64,000 bases of DNA from Streptococcus oralis (GCF_004127215.1 NZ_QEWJ01000012.1:1-64000); one strand, 5' to 3'; shown: positions 1 through 8,967, numbered from the stretch's first letter. Numbers and translations: made by a program. Notes: generated by a model not told the origin, from the letters alone.

Positions 1-79
1 TAATGTGGCTTATTTTTCCAATGGTATCAATCGTTTTAAAGATATTGATCCGAGATAGGCTTGGGCTCGCTTTCACATG

Positions 80-117
80 AAAAAGCCTCTTGTCCCAATC
101 AAGACGAACAAGAGGCT
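80..117 (-). terminator. Rho-independent terminator of the bacteriocin-like operon
   Basis: Read on the minus strand, a perfect 10-bp stem (84-93 with 108-117) is followed by a run of five T. It lies just after the stop codon of the 87-residue peptide gene and would end its transcript. Confidence 0.85.
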
Positions 118-137
118 CTCTGTCGAAAGACAAACTA

Positions 138-401
138 TTAGTTAAAAACGTCTGGGCTTGCAGCGCCACCGTTGTTAGCGCCGCCACCATTGCTAGAACC
201 ACCAGATCTTGAACCAATTCTACCTCTGATGCGACCATATGCACGGATAGCAACGCCACGAATAGCGCGACCTACTTCACGACCGATATCAAATACGGCA
301 CGAACAAGGTCACCACCGACCCAACCACCTTCTACTTCAACCAATTCAGCTTCAGTAAGAGGCATAAATTTTTGATCCAATGATTTAAAATCTTTGTTCA
401 T
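138..401 (-). CDS. Double-glycine leader peptide, cationic bacteriocin-like
   Basis: An 87-residue precursor. The first 26 residues form a typical double-glycine leader (LTEAELVEVEGG just before the cut), so a C39-peptidase ABC exporter of the ComA/BlpA type is expected to cleave after GG. The predicted 61-residue mature part begins WVGG. It has an Arg/Gly/Ile-rich cationic stretch (GRAIRGVAIRAYGRIRGRIG) and then a Gly/Ser/Asn-rich tail ending PDVFN. The ATG at 401 is chosen because AAAGGTG lies at good distance; a GTG at 410 would sit inside that site. It is the second gene of a pair, 31 nt after its partner. I do not recognise a named bacteriocin; antimicrobial function is inferred from the leader, charge and pairing. 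Confidence 0.75.
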   Translation of the reverse strand: MNKDFKSLDQKFMPLTEAELVEVEGGWVGGDLVRAVFDIGREVGRAIRGVAIRAYGRIRGRIGSRSGGSSNGGGANNGGAASPDVFN

Positions 402-432
402 GAAATTCACCTTTTCTATTTAAGATACTAAA

Positions 433-606
433 TTAGCTAAAAAGTCCTACAAAGAAACCTGAAAGTAGTGATCCACCCAAGATAGCCAAAGAAACTGTGA
501 ATACATCAACAGGGACACCGTAGAATGACCATCCACCGTCGATCATCATCATTTCTTCATCAGTCAAGGCAACAAATTGGTTGTCCATCATAGCAAAGTT
601 TTCCAT
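433..606 (-). CDS. Double-glycine leader peptide, hydrophobic bacteriocin-like partner
   Basis: A 57-residue precursor. The 25-residue leader (MENFAMMDNQFVALTDEE, then MMMIDGG) is a classic class II leader; its FVALTDEE resembles streptococcal Blp/Cib leaders. The predicted mature 32-mer starts WSFYGV and is almost entirely hydrophobic, with a small GG motif inside, as in pore-forming two-peptide bacteriocins. The start has a strong ribosome site (AAGGAGAAC). It is the first gene after a consensus promoter and is followed 31 nt later by the cationic peptide gene. No immunity or exporter gene lies next to it in the window, so export would depend on a transporter encoded elsewhere. Function is inferred. 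Confidence 0.75.
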   Translation of the reverse strand: MENFAMMDNQFVALTDEEMMMIDGGWSFYGVPVDVFTVSLAILGGSLLSGFFVGLFS

Positions 607-672
607 AAAAGTTCTCCTTTTATTAATATATTGTTCTTAGTTGGAGGAAAGCCCTCTCAACTCGACACTTAC

Positions 673-701
673 ATTATACAATAGGAAGGGCTTTCTGTCA
701 A
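673..701 (-). promoter_or_regulatory. Perfect consensus sigma-70 promoter of the peptide pair
   Basis: On the minus strand: TTGACA (696-701), exactly 17 bp, then TATAAT (673-678). This is a full consensus match and suggests strong transcription. A 9-bp inverted repeat (647-655 and 687-695) has one arm in the spacer and one in the leader, so it may be an operator. Confidence 0.85.
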
Positions 702-1164
702 CTGAAATAAGAAGATAAGAGCTAAAAAATTGAGCCTAGTTCTTAGGTGAAAGCTGGGTGAGGGGGGATATTTCCTTCAGAGGTTGGAAAGGTTTTTTTC
801 TATCATTTGTCTAGTCAGCTACAGCCCCTCAAAAGTTAGATTTTCCTGTTTAATTTTTTGGGGGCGGTAGGATAAATCGCTCATGCAATGTACTTCACGA
901 AGTGATTTCGATGAGCGGGGGTTAAGTCTATTTATAGATTAAGCTTTCTGAGATACTCCCACAACTACAGAGAGTCATCATTTCCAGCTGGGATTTATAG
1001 GCAAGAGGTGTAGCTACATCCATCGTTATGATTGCTGAAGGCCTATTGTCTAAGAATATTAGCGGGTAATATTGCTAGTAGATTGATAAGTGACCAATTG
1101 AATTCCTTCTTGCTACCTTTCCCCTTCCCTGAAAGCGTAAAACAAACTAGTCAGAAAAGCCACT
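702..1164. other. Long intergenic region without a recognised gene
   Basis: About 460 bp with no credible coding frame on either strand. It holds several small palindromes: CGCTCAT/ATGAGCG arms near 867-910 around an inner TCAC-GAA-GTGA hairpin, a perfect TGTAGCTACA (1009-1018), and AATATTA/TAATATT with a 5-nt loop (1055-1073). I cannot assign them to a known repeat family. Confidence 0.5.
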
Positions 1165-1168
1165 TTGT

Positions 1169-1177
1169 GGTATAATA
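1169..1177 (+). promoter_or_regulatory. Extended -10 promoter of the UPF0154 gene
   Basis: TGGTATAAT, an extended -10 element, lies about 33 bp before the start codon. No good -35 is seen, as is usual for this streptococcal promoter type. Confidence 0.6.
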
Positions 1178-1209
1178 TAGAAGACTCAAAAAGAAACAGG
1201 AGAAAAAGA

Positions 1210-1455
1210 ATGGATTTACTTTTAGCAATTATCTTGATTGTGCTAGCTTTTCTAGGAGGAGCTCTTGGAGGTATGTATTTGGTTCGTAAGCAAATCGAAA
1301 AAGAATTTGCAGACAATCCACGTTTGAACGCTGAGGCAGTTCGTGCTCTCTTGAGCGCAAATGGTCAAAAACCAAGCGAAGCCAAGGTTCAACAAGTTTA
1401 CCACCAAATCATCCGTCAACAAAAAGCAGCCCTTGCTAACAATAAAAAGAAATAA
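1210..1455 (+). CDS. yneF: UPF0154 (YneF-like) small membrane protein
   Basis: An 81-residue protein with one N-terminal transmembrane helix (about residues 3-24, [19 protein letters not shown]) followed by a basic cytoplasmic segment that carries the family block ([20 protein letters not shown]). Length and layout fit UPF0154. The family has no settled biochemical role. The ATG at 1210 is chosen because AGGAG lies 8 nt upstream, rather than the longer frame that begins inside the promoter. It is a single gene between its promoter and a hairpin. Confidence 0.85.
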   Translation: MDLLLAIILIVLAFLGGALGGMYLVRKQIEKEFADNPRLNAEAVRALLSANGQKPSEAKVQQVYHQIIRQQKAALANNKKK

Positions 1456-1462
1456 ATAGGAA

Positions 1463-1488
1463 AAGTCTGGGATGAAAGTTCCAGACTT
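1463..1488 (+). terminator. Hairpin after the UPF0154 gene
   Basis: A perfect 8-bp stem (AAGTCTGG/CCAGACTT) with a 10-nt loop directly after the stop codon. It lacks a long T-run, so termination may be partial. Confidence 0.45.
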
Positions 1489-1662
1489 CTCACTATGTTC
1501 AATAGTTCTCAAGGATAAGACTTTTTCCTTGCATTCTATTGATATTTGATTATGATTAAGAGAGAGGCAGTTGACATTCTATCAAGCTGTCGGTCAGTTC
1601 GTTTAGGACAAGGAATCATGATGAACTATCAATCAGAAAAAGAAGACTAGAAAGAAGACTGT

Positions 1663-2457
1663 ATGGATAATCGACCAATTGGTTTTTTGGATTCGGGTGT
1701 CGGGGGCTTGACTGTTGTTCGTGAGCTCATGCGCCAGCTTCCCCATGAAGAAATCGTCTATATTGGAGATTCGGCGCGGGCGCCCTATGGTCCCCGTCCT
1801 GCTGAGCAAATTCGTGAATATACTTGGCAGTTGGTCAACTTTCTTTTGACCAAGGATGTCAAAATGATTGTCATTGCTTGTAATACTGCGACTGCGGTCG
1901 TCTGGGAAGAAATCAAGGCGAAACTAGATATTCCTGTCCTAGGTGTGATTTTGCCAGGAGCTTCGGCAGCTATTAAGTCCAGTCAAGGCGGGAAAATCGG
2001 AGTGATTGGAACCCCCATGACGGTACAATCAGACATCTACCGTCAGAAAATCCATGATTTGGATCCAGACTTACAGGTGGAAAGTTTGGCCTGTCCCAAG
2101 TTTGCCCCCTTGGTCGAGTCTGGTGCCCTGTCAACCAGTGTAACCAAGAAAGTCGTCTATGAAACCCTACGTCCCTTGGTTGGCAAGGTGGATAGCCTGA
2201 TTTTGGGTTGTACTCATTATCCGCTCCTTCGCCCTATCATCCAGAATGTCATGGGACCAAAGGTTCAGCTCATCGATAGTGGGGCAGAGTGTGTACGGGA
2301 TATCTCAGTTTTACTCAATTATTTTGAAATCAATCGTAGCCGGGACGCAGCCCCGCTTCAGCACCGATTTTACACTACAGCCAGCAGCCAAAGTTTTGCC
2401 CAAATAGGAGCAGAATGGCTGGAAAAAGAGATTCATGTGGAGCATGTAACATTATGA
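1663..2457 (+). CDS. racE: Glutamate racemase
   Basis: Converts L-glutamate to D-glutamate for peptidoglycan precursors; a cytoplasmic, cofactor-independent enzyme. The 264 residues have the family's usual length. The two catalytic cysteines are in place: Cys73 in IACNTAT and Cys183 in LGCTHYP. The N-terminal [12 protein letters not shown] and the GDSARAPYG loop are also typical. It heads a run of overlapping housekeeping genes: its TGA overlaps the ATG of the next gene (ATGA). A 32-codon frame just upstream (1552-1650) lacks a ribosome site and was not called. Also known as murI. Confidence 0.97.
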   Translation: MDNRPIGFLDSGVGGLTVVRELMRQLPHEEIVYIGDSARAPYGPRPAEQIREYTWQLVNFLLTKDVKMIVIACNTATAVVWEEIKAKLDIPVLGVILPGASAAIKSSQGGKIGVIGTPMTVQSDIYRQKIHDLDPDLQVESLACPKFAPLVESGALSTSVTKKVVYETLRPLVGKVDSLILGCTHYPLLRPIIQNVMGPKVQLIDSGAECVRDISVLLNYFEINRSRDAAPLQHRFYTTASSQSFAQIGAEWLEKEIHVEHVTL

Positions 2458-3425
2458 CAAATAAAATTTATGAATACAAGGACGACCAGGACTGGTATGT
2501 CGGTGTCTGGGATGTCTATGGAGGCATCTACAGCCTCATCAAAGATCCGCTTGAGCTTGATTTTATGGATTTGGCGCGGATTTTTCGTGATGAGGAAAAT
2601 GGCTTTCCGATTACGATAACAGTGATGCGCTGGTCTTCTAACTTCCGTCTGCTCTCTTTTATCGTTGAGATTTTAAATACCGAAGCAGGACGCAACTTGG
2701 AAGTTATCCAACGTCAGGGAGCCCTGCTCTTGGTTGAAAACGGGCAACTCCTGCATGTAGAATTGCCTAAAGAAGGGGTCAATGTTCAAGCCTTCTTTGA
2801 AACTAGTAAGGTTAGAGAAACCTTGTTGATTGCGACTCGTAACGAAGGAAAGACCAAGGAATTCCGAGCTATCTTTGACAAGTTAGGCTACGATGTGGAA
2901 AATCTCAATGACTATCCAGATTTGCCTGAAGTAGCTGAAACAGGTATGACCTTTGAAGAAAATGCCCGCCTCAAGGCAGAAACCATTTCCCAATTAACAG
3001 GCAAGATGGTGCTAGCAGATGACTCAGGTCTCAAAGTCGATGTCCTCGGCGGTTTGCCAGGAGTCTGGTCAGCCCGTTTTGCAGGTGTGGGAGCAACTGA
3101 CCGTGAAAACAATGCCAAACTCTTGCACGAATTGGCCATGGTCTTTGAACTCAAGGACCGTTCGGCTCAATTCCACACAACCCTAGTCGTAGCTAGTCCA
3201 AACAAGGAAAGCTTGGTGGTTGAAGCTGACTGGCCAGGTTATATCAACTTTGAACCCAAGGGTGAAAATGGCTTTGGTTATGATCCGCTCTTCCTTGTGG
3301 GAGAGACAGGTAAGTCAGCAGCTGAATTAACCCTTGAAGAAAAAAATAGCCAATCCCACCGTGCCTTAGCCGTTAAGAAACTTTTGGAGGTATTTCCATC
3401 ATGGCAAAGCAAACCATCATTGTAA
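2454..3425 (+). CDS. rdgB: XTP/dITP pyrophosphatase with N-terminal extension
   Basis: Hydrolyses non-canonical purine nucleoside triphosphates (dITP, XTP) and so keeps damaged bases out of DNA. The HAM1/RdgB domain covers about residues 122-323, beginning [15 protein letters not shown], with the acidic DDSGL motif near residue 189 and a SHRA motif near the C-terminus. The first 120 residues are an extra domain seen in streptococcal versions, of unknown function. The ATG at 2454 (ATGA overlap with racE) gives 323 residues and is preferred over a start 39 nt upstream inside racE. The following gene begins within its 3' end, so translation is probably coupled. Confidence 0.93.
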   Translation: MTNKIYEYKDDQDWYVGVWDVYGGIYSLIKDPLELDFMDLARIFRDEENGFPITITVMRWSSNFRLLSFIVEILNTEAGRNLEVIQRQGALLLVENGQLLHVELPKEGVNVQAFFETSKVRETLLIATRNEGKTKEFRAIFDKLGYDVENLNDYPDLPEVAETGMTFEENARLKAETISQLTGKMVLADDSGLKVDVLGGLPGVWSARFAGVGATDRENNAKLLHELAMVFELKDRSAQFHTTLVVASPNKESLVVEADWPGYINFEPKGENGFGYDPLFLVGETGKSAAELTLEEKNSQSHRALAVKKLLEVFPSWQSKPSL

Positions 3426-3922
3426 TGAGTGATTCCCATGGCGATAGCTTGATTGTGGAAGAAATTCGTGATCGTTATCTGGGGAAAGTTGATGCCATTT
3501 TTCACGATGGTGACTCAGAACTCCGTCCAGACTCTCCGCTCTGGGAAGGCATTCATGTCGTCAAAGGAAATATGGACTTTTATGCTGGCTACCCAGAACG
3601 GTTGGTGACTCAACTTGGTCCCACTAAGATCATCCAGACGCATGGACACTTGTTTGACATCAATTTCAACTTTCAAAAGTTGGACTACTGGGCTCAGGAA
3701 GAAGATGCCGATATCTGTCTCTATGGTCACTTGCATGTGCCAAATGCTTGGATGGAAGGCAAAACACTCTTTTTAAATCCAGGCTCCATCAGCCAACCAC
3801 GAGGAACCATCAGAGAATGTCTCTATGCTCGAGTGGAGATTGATGACAGCTATTTTAAAGTAGACTTTTTGACACGTGACCATGAGGTTTATCCAGGTCT
3901 GTCCAAGGAGTTTGCTCGATGA
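3401..3922 (+). CDS. YfcE/MJ0936-family metallophosphodiesterase
   Basis: A 173-residue calcineurin-like phosphoesterase. The metal-binding motifs appear in order: MSDSHGD (residues 9-15), HDGDSE, GNMD, THGH and GHLHVP. The compact size fits the YfcE/MJ0936 family of manganese-dependent phosphodiesterases; the cellular substrate is not known. It starts inside the 3' end of rdgB (25-nt overlap), with GGAGG 6 nt before the ATG, and its stop overlaps the next start (ATGA), so the three genes are likely co-translated. Confidence 0.9.
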   Translation: MAKQTIIVMSDSHGDSLIVEEIRDRYLGKVDAIFHDGDSELRPDSPLWEGIHVVKGNMDFYAGYPERLVTQLGPTKIIQTHGHLFDINFNFQKLDYWAQEEDADICLYGHLHVPNAWMEGKTLFLNPGSISQPRGTIRECLYARVEIDDSYFKVDFLTRDHEVYPGLSKEFAR

Positions 3923-4380
3923 TTGCCAAGGAATTTGAAGCATTTTTATTGGAGCAGGAAGAGACTTTTCTTACCCCTGCTGAGAATCTAGCAGCCTTGA
4001 TTGATACCCATAACGCTGACCATGCAATTTTGGTGCTGAGCCAAATCACCTATACCCGTATCCCAGTTGTGACCTTTGACAAACGCTTTGTTGGAACCAT
4101 TGGTCTGAGAGACATTTTGGCTTATCAAATGGAGCAAGGTTTGACGGATGAGCAGATGGCAACGACAGACATCGTCAATATGACCAAGATGGATGTGGCA
4201 GTTGTCGCTCCAGACTATAACATCACAGAGGTCCTCCATAAACTGGTGGATGAACCCTTCTTGCCAGTGGTAGATGATGAAGGGATTTTTCAAGGAATCA
4301 TCACGCGCAAGTCCATCCTCAAGGCTGTCAATGCCCTTTTGCATGACTTTAGTAAGGAATATGAGATTCGATGCAAATGA
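3919..4380 (+). CDS. cbpB: CBS-pair protein, CbpB/DarB type
   Basis: A 153-residue protein made of two CBS domains (about residues 23-75 and 88-145), matching the CbpB/DarB/YkuL group. Members in Bacillus and Listeria bind cyclic di-AMP and, when unliganded, bind the (p)ppGpp synthetase; that role is carried over by homology and is not shown here. No membrane or catalytic domain is attached. It is translationally coupled on both sides by ATGA overlaps (phosphoesterase before, XerD-like after). Confidence 0.82.
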   Translation: MIAKEFEAFLLEQEETFLTPAENLAALIDTHNADHAILVLSQITYTRIPVVTFDKRFVGTIGLRDILAYQMEQGLTDEQMATTDIVNMTKMDVAVVAPDYNITEVLHKLVDEPFLPVVDDEGIFQGIITRKSILKAVNALLHDFSKEYEIRCK

Positions 4381-5111
4381 GAGATAGGATTTCAGCCTTT
4401 TTAGAGGGAAAGCAGGGTTTGTCTGCCAATTCCAAGCAGTCTTATAAGTATGATCTGGAGCAATTTTTAGACATTGTGGGTGAGCGGATCTCTGAGACCA
4501 GTCTTAAGATTTACCAAGCCCAGCTAGCCAATCTAAAAATCAGCGCCCAGAAACGGAAACTTTCATCCTGTAACCAATTTCTCTACTTTCTCTATCGAAA
4601 CGGAGAAGTGGACAGCTTTTATCGTTTGGAATTAGCCAAACAAGCTGAAAAGAAGACTGAAAAACCAGAGATTCTAGACTTAGACTCTTTTTGGCAGGAA
4701 AGTAATTATCCAGAAGGACGCTTGTTGGCGCTTCTTATCTTGGAAATAGGGCTCTTGCCAAGTGAGATTTTAGCCCTTAAGGTTGCAGATATCAATCTGG
4801 ATTTTCAGGTGTTGCGAATTAACAAGGTTTCCCAACAGAGGATTGTCACCATACCCACGACCTTGATTCCAGAGCTAGAACCCTTGATAGGGCAGATCTA
4901 TCTCTTTGAAAGGGGAGGGAAAGCCTATTCTCGTCAGTGGGCCTTTCGTCAGCTGGAGTCCTTTGTCAAGGAGAAAGGTTTTCCAGCCTTATCCGCTCAA
5001 GCCTTGCGGGAACAGTTCATTCTAAGACAGATAGAAAACAAGGTCGATTTGTACGAAATTGCAAAAAAATTAGGATTAAAAACAGTCCTGACCTTAGAAA
5101 AATATAGATAA
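4377..5111 (+). CDS. XerD-like tyrosine recombinase with incomplete active site
   Basis: A 244-residue protein with the SAM-like N-terminal domain and the catalytic fold of XerC/XerD. Key residues are altered: the usual GLR of box I is GLL ([10 protein letters not shown]), the HxLR of box II reads QALR, and LGH reads LGLK, although a tyrosine remains third from last (EKYR). This is the streptococcal XerD-like protein, considered unable to carry out dif recombination. The ATG at 4377 (ATGA overlap with cbpB) gives the conserved length. It sits directly before scpA with a one-base overlap, which suggests a chromosome-maintenance context. Confidence 0.88.
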   Translation: MRDRISAFLEGKQGLSANSKQSYKYDLEQFLDIVGERISETSLKIYQAQLANLKISAQKRKLSSCNQFLYFLYRNGEVDSFYRLELAKQAEKKTEKPEILDLDSFWQESNYPEGRLLALLILEIGLLPSEILALKVADINLDFQVLRINKVSQQRIVTIPTTLIPELEPLIGQIYLFERGGKAYSRQWAFRQLESFVKEKGFPALSAQALREQFILRQIENKVDLYEIAKKLGLKTVLTLEKYR

Positions 5112-5839
5112 TGGATATTAAATTAAAAGATTTTGAAGGACCCCTTGACCTGCTCTTGCACTTGGTTTCTAAGTACCAGATGGATATCTACGATGTGCCC
5201 ATTACAGAAGTCATCGAACAGTATCTAGCCTATGTCTCAACTCTGCAGGCCATGCGTCTGGAAGTAACGGGCGAGTATATGGTTATGGCTAGTCAGCTGA
5301 TGCTGATCAAGAGCCGCAAGCTCTTGCCAAAGGTAGCAGAAGTGACAGACTTAGAGGATGACCTGGAGCAGGACCTTCTCTCCCAAATCGAAGAATACCG
5401 CAAGTTCAAACTCTTGGGTGAGCACTTGGAGGCTAAGCACCAAGATCGGGCCCAGTACTATTCCAAAGCGCCGACAGAGTTGATTTACGAGGATGCGGAG
5501 CTTGTCCATGACAGGACGACCATTGACCTCTTTTTGGCTTTTTCAAATATCCTAGCCAAGAAAAAAGAGGAGTTCGCACAGAACCACACGACCATCCTGC
5601 GCGATGAGTATAAGATTGAGGACATGATGGTCATTGTAAAAGAGTCCTTGACTGGACGAGACCAGTTGCGTTTGCAGGATTTGTTCAAGGAAGCCCAGAA
5701 TGTTCAAGAGGTTATTACCCTCTTTTTGGCAACCCTAGAGTTAATCAAAACCCAAGAACTGATCCTTGTTCAAGAGGAGAGTTTCGGAGATATCTATCTC
5801 ATGGAAAAGAAGGAAGAAAGTCAAGAGGCACAAAGTTAG
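5111..5839 (+). CDS. scpA: Segregation and condensation protein A (kleisin)
   Basis: The kleisin subunit of the SMC-ScpAB condensin complex, which bridges SMC heads to organise and segregate the chromosome. The 242 residues start with the conserved [15 protein letters not shown], continue with the MDIYDVPI segment and end in a winged-helix-like C-terminus that binds SMC. The start overlaps the stop of the xerD-like gene by one base, and scpB follows after 18 nt. Confidence 0.95.
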   Translation: MDIKLKDFEGPLDLLLHLVSKYQMDIYDVPITEVIEQYLAYVSTLQAMRLEVTGEYMVMASQLMLIKSRKLLPKVAEVTDLEDDLEQDLLSQIEEYRKFKLLGEHLEAKHQDRAQYYSKAPTELIYEDAELVHDRTTIDLFLAFSNILAKKKEEFAQNHTTILRDEYKIEDMMVIVKESLTGRDQLRLQDLFKEAQNVQEVITLFLATLELIKTQELILVQEESFGDIYLMEKKEESQEAQS

Positions 5840-5857
5840 ACTTGATAGAGAGGAAAG

Positions 5858-6427
5858 ATGAGTACTTTAGCAGAAATAGAAGCGCTCTTGTTTGTAGCAG
5901 GTGAAGATGGGATTCGGGTACGTCAGTTGGCTGAACTCCTATTGCTTCCCCCGACAGGCATCCAGCAGAGTTTAGAAAAATTAGCCCAAAAGTATGAAAA
6001 AGACCAAGAGTCGAGCTTGTCCCTGATTGAGACAGGGGGAGCTTACAGATTGGTGACCAAGCCCCAATTTGCAGCGATTTTGAAGGAATACTCCAAGGCC
6101 CCTATCAACCAGAGTCTGTCTCGGGCAGCCCTTGAGACCTTGTCCATCATTGCCTACAAGCAACCGATCACGCGGATAGAAATTGATGCCATCCGTGGAG
6201 TCAACTCGAGTGGGGCTTTAGCAAAGTTGCAGGCCTTTGACTTGATACGAGAAGACGGAAAAAAAGAAGTGTTGGGTCGCCCCAACCTCTATGTGACTAC
6301 GGATTATTTCCTAGATTACATGGGAATTAACCATTTGGAAGAATTACCAGTGATTGATGAGCTTGAGATTCAAGCCCAAGAAAGCCAATTATTTGGTGAA
6401 AGGATAGAAGAAGATGAGAATCAATAA
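5858..6427 (+). CDS. scpB: Segregation and condensation protein B
   Basis: The dimeric winged-helix partner of ScpA in the condensin complex. The 189 residues contain the two winged-helix domains, with the family hallmark [16 protein letters not shown] near residues 90-106 and GRPNLY near residue 144. GAGAGGAAAG precedes the ATG. The 3' end overlaps the start of rluB by 14 nt, so the two are translationally linked. Confidence 0.95.
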   Translation: MSTLAEIEALLFVAGEDGIRVRQLAELLLLPPTGIQQSLEKLAQKYEKDQESSLSLIETGGAYRLVTKPQFAAILKEYSKAPINQSLSRAALETLSIIAYKQPITRIEIDAIRGVNSSGALAKLQAFDLIREDGKKEVLGRPNLYVTTDYFLDYMGINHLEELPVIDELEIQAQESQLFGERIEEDENQ

Positions 6428-7136
6428 ATATATTGCCCACGCAGGTGTGGCCAGTAGGAGAAAAGCAGAAGAACTGATCAAGCAAGGCTTGGTGACGGTC
6501 AACGGCCAAGTGGTGCGTGAACTAGCAACGACCATCAAGGCTGGCGACAAAGTTGAAGTTGAAGGACAACCTATCTACAACGAAGAAAAGGTCTACTATC
6601 TTCTCAATAAACCCCGCGGAGTGATTTCTAGTGTGACAGATGACAAGGGCCGCAAGACTGTTGTGGACCTCTTGCCACAGGTCAAAGAGCGCATCTACCC
6701 TGTGGGACGTTTGGACTGGGATACATCTGGTGTCTTGATTTTGACCAATGATGGGGATTTTACGGATGAAATGATTCACCCGCGTAATGAGATTGACAAG
6801 GTCTATGTCGCGCGTGTTAAAGGTGTGGCCAACAAAGAAAATCTCCGTCCCTTGACCCGTGGCCTTGAGATTGATGGTAAGAAAACCAAGCCTGCTGTCT
6901 ATGAGATTCTCAAAGTGGATCCAGTCAAAAATCGCTCAGTAGTGCAGTTGACCATCCATGAAGGGCGTAACCATCAGGTTAAAAAAATGTTTGAAGCCGT
7001 CGGTCTCCAAGTGGACAAGTTGTCTCGGACTCGTTTTGGACACTTAGATTTGACAGGCCTTCGTCCGGGAGAATCCCGTCGCCTTAACAAAAAAGAAATC
7101 AGCCAACTGCATACTATGGCTGTAACCAAGAAATAA
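6414..7136 (+). CDS. rluB: 23S rRNA pseudouridine synthase, RluB type
   Basis: Makes pseudouridine in helix 89 of 23S rRNA (position 2605 in E. coli numbering). The 240 residues begin with an S4 RNA-binding domain (about residues 1-60) and continue with an RsuA/RluB-type catalytic domain; the catalytic aspartate is Asp101 in [19 protein letters not shown] and [11 protein letters not shown] are also typical. It overlaps scpB upstream and shares one base with yidD downstream. Confidence 0.93.
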   Translation: MRINKYIAHAGVASRRKAEELIKQGLVTVNGQVVRELATTIKAGDKVEVEGQPIYNEEKVYYLLNKPRGVISSVTDDKGRKTVVDLLPQVKERIYPVGRLDWDTSGVLILTNDGDFTDEMIHPRNEIDKVYVARVKGVANKENLRPLTRGLEIDGKKTKPAVYEILKVDPVKNRSVVQLTIHEGRNHQVKKMFEAVGLQVDKLSRTRFGHLDLTGLRPGESRRLNKKEISQLHTMAVTKK

Positions 7137-7387
7137 TGAAACGAATCTTAATAGCGCCAGTTCGCTTTTACCAACGCTTTATCTCACCAGCCTTTCCACC
7201 CTCTTGTCGCTTTGAGCCCACTTGTTCAAACTACATGATTGAAGCTATTGAAAAACATGGCTTCAAGGGTGTTTTGATGGGCTTGGCTCGGATTTTGCGT
7301 TGCCACCCTTGGTCGAAAATAGGCATGGATCCTGTGCCAGACCACTTTTCACTCAAACGGAATCATAAACAAAAAGAATCAACCTGA
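7136..7387 (+). CDS. yidD: Membrane protein insertion efficiency factor YidD
   Basis: A small (83-residue) peripheral membrane protein thought to help YidC insert inner-membrane proteins. It has the YidD signature: an N-terminal amphipathic segment ([11 protein letters not shown]), then the [12 protein letters not shown] cysteine motif and a C-terminal CHPW. The start codon is the last base of the rluB stop plus two. It is the last gene of the racE-to-yidD run; the terminator stem already includes its stop codon. Confidence 0.92.
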   Translation: MKRILIAPVRFYQRFISPAFPPSCRFEPTCSNYMIEAIEKHGFKGVLMGLARILRCHPWSKIGMDPVPDHFSLKRNHKQKEST

Positions 7388-7396
7388 TTCTTTTTT
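7371..7396 (+). terminator. Terminator after yidD
   Basis: An 11-bp perfect stem (7371-7381 with 7385-7395), a 3-nt loop and a T-run. The stem overlaps the yidD stop codon. Confidence 0.85.
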
Positions 7397-7456
7397 GTAT
7401 ACTTTAGAAAGGAAGTTGGCAGATTAAGATTTTCACTACCTTTCTCCTATAAAAAG

Positions 7457-7465
7457 TGGTAAAAT
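7457..7465 (+). promoter_or_regulatory. Extended -10 promoter of pepA
   Basis: TGGTAAAAT lies 25 bp upstream of the pepA start, in front of a purine-rich leader. Confidence 0.55.
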
Positions 7466-7489
7466 GGAGGACAGAAAGAAGGAACTGAT

Positions 7490-8554
7490 ATGACAACATT
7501 ATTTTCAAAAATCAAAGAAGTAACAGAACTTGCTGCGATCTCAGGTCATGAAGCACCGGTCCGTGCCTATCTCCGTGAAAAGTTGACACCGCATGTGGAT
7601 GAAGTTGTGACAGATGGCTTGGGCGGTATTTTCGGGATTAAACATTCAGAAGCTACCGATGCGCCCCGTGTTTTAGTCGCTTCTCATATGGACGAAGTTG
7701 GCTTTATGGTCAGCGAGATTAAGCCAGATGGAACCTTCCGTGTCGTTGAAATCGGTGGCTGGAACCCCATGGTGGTTAGTAGCCAACGCTTTAAACTCTT
7801 TACTCGTGACGGTCGTGAAATTCCCGTGATTTCAGGCTCTGTTCCACCACATTTGACACGTGGAAAGGGCGGACCAACCATGCCAGCTATTTCAGATATT
7901 ATCTTTGATGGTGGTTTTGCGGATAAGGCTGAAGCAGAAAGCTTTGGCATCCGTCCTGGTGATACTATCGTACCAGATAGTTCAGCAATCTTGACAGCCA
8001 ATGAAAAAAATATCATCTCAAAAGCTTGGGATAACCGCTATGGGGTCCTTATGGTTAGTGAGCTAGCAGAAGCTCTTTCAGGTCAAAAACTCGGAAATGA
8101 ACTCTATCTTGGTGCTAATGTCCAAGAAGAAGTGGGTCTCCGTGGCGCACACACTTCAACAACTAAGTTTGACCCAGAAGTCTTTCTTGCAGTTGACTGT
8201 TCACCTGCTGGTGATGTTTATGGCGGCCAAGGCAAGGTTGGGGACGGTACCTTGATTCGTTTTTACGATCCAGGTCATTTGCTCCTCCCAGGTATGAAGG
8301 ATTTCCTTTTGACAACGGCTGAAGAAGCTGGTATCAAGTACCAATACTACTGTGGTAAAGGCGGAACGGATGCAGGTGCAGCTCATCTGAAAAATGGTGG
8401 TGTTCCATCAACAACTATCGGTGTTTGCGCTCGTTATATCCATTCTCACCAGACCCTCTACGCTATGGATGACTTTTTAGAAGCTCAAGCTTTCTTGCAA
8501 GCTTTAGTGAAAAAATTGGATCGTTCAACAGTTGATTTGATTAAAAATTATTAA
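7490..8554 (+). CDS. pepA: Glutamyl aminopeptidase, M42 family
   Basis: A metal-dependent cytoplasmic aminopeptidase that removes N-terminal acidic residues from peptides; M42 enzymes form tetrahedral dodecamers. The 354 residues are the normal length. Metal ligands and catalytic motifs are visible: HMDEVGF (His66, Asp68), WDNRYG, the glutamate pair in QEEVGLRGA (213-214) and HSHQT near the end. It has its own promoter and is followed 21 nt later by the small immunity-like gene, probably in the same transcript. Confidence 0.95.
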   Translation: MTTLFSKIKEVTELAAISGHEAPVRAYLREKLTPHVDEVVTDGLGGIFGIKHSEATDAPRVLVASHMDEVGFMVSEIKPDGTFRVVEIGGWNPMVVSSQRFKLFTRDGREIPVISGSVPPHLTRGKGGPTMPAISDIIFDGGFADKAEAESFGIRPGDTIVPDSSAILTANEKNIISKAWDNRYGVLMVSELAEALSGQKLGNELYLGANVQEEVGLRGAHTSTTKFDPEVFLAVDCSPAGDVYGGQGKVGDGTLIRFYDPGHLLLPGMKDFLLTTAEEAGIKYQYYCGKGGTDAGAAHLKNGGVPSTTIGVCARYIHSHQTLYAMDDFLEAQAFLQALVKKLDRSTVDLIKNY

Positions 8555-8575
8555 AGAATAAGAGAGGTGAGCGAA

Positions 8576-8872
8576 ATGACAGAACCAAACCTAGAAAGCC
8601 TTATAAAAGATCTCTATAATCATGCCCGTCAAGGCTTGAGTGATGAGTTAGTCGCCGCTCTCCTAGAGACTGCTAAAAAACTACCTACTACAAATGAGCA
8701 ATTACTAGCAGTCCGTCTCTCAGGCCTGGTCAATCTTGAACTGTTCAGAAATCCCAAACACCCAGCACCTGAATTGATTAACTTAGCTCGCTTTATCAAA
8801 AGAGAAGAAGCCAAGTACAGAGGAACCGCAGTTTCTGCTATTATGTTTGGGGAACTCTTTAAAATGCTTTGA
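8576..8872 (+). CDS. Putative bacteriocin immunity protein (enterocin A immunity-like)
   Basis: A 98-residue, mostly helical protein without membrane segments. Size, helical pattern and the C-terminal block (HPAPELINLARFIKREEAKY) resemble the enterocin A/pediocin immunity family (four-helix bundle proteins that protect producers from class IIa bacteriocins). This is family-level recognition by eye. The ATG at 8576 has AGAGG at good distance; a GTG at 8567 lies inside that site. No bacteriocin gene lies beside it, so it may give stand-alone protection. Its last codons form part of the terminator stem. Confidence 0.6.
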   Translation: MTEPNLESLIKDLYNHARQGLSDELVAALLETAKKLPTTNEQLLAVRLSGLVNLELFRNPKHPAPELINLARFIKREEAKYRGTAVSAIMFGELFKML

Positions 8873-8898
8873 TTCCATTGTGAATCAAAGCATTTTTT
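8861..8898 (+). terminator. Strong terminator after the immunity-like gene
   Basis: A perfect 15-bp stem (8861-8875 with 8882-8896) with a 6-nt loop, followed by T residues. It overlaps the 3' end of the gene. Confidence 0.9.
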
Positions 8899-8932
8899 AT
8901 ACGTCAGAAAAGCCATTCTTGATTAAGAGACG

Positions 8933-8956
8933 AAAAAACCACCTAGGTCAAGGTGG
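8933..8956 (-). terminator. Terminator of the Na/Pi cotransporter gene
   Basis: Minus strand: stem CCACCT/AGGTGG (8951-8956 with 8939-8944), followed by six T. It lies 12 nt after the gene's stop codon. Confidence 0.75.
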
Positions 8957-8967
8957 CTTCTTGTTTA

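Noticed and set aside
172-375. Plus-strand open frame opposite the cationic bacteriocin-like gene.
   Set aside because: Pure shadow of the minus-strand gene; Pro/Arg-rich composition from the complement and no ribosome site.
867-910. Palindromic cluster CGCTCAT...ATGAGCG as a BOX or RUP element.
   Set aside because: It lacks the BOX end sequence and modules and I cannot match it to another known streptococcal repeat.
1552-1650. A 32-codon open frame just before racE (starts MIKREAVDILSS).
   Set aside because: No ribosome-binding site at its ATG and no recognisable motif; it may be part of a leader, so it was not called as a gene.
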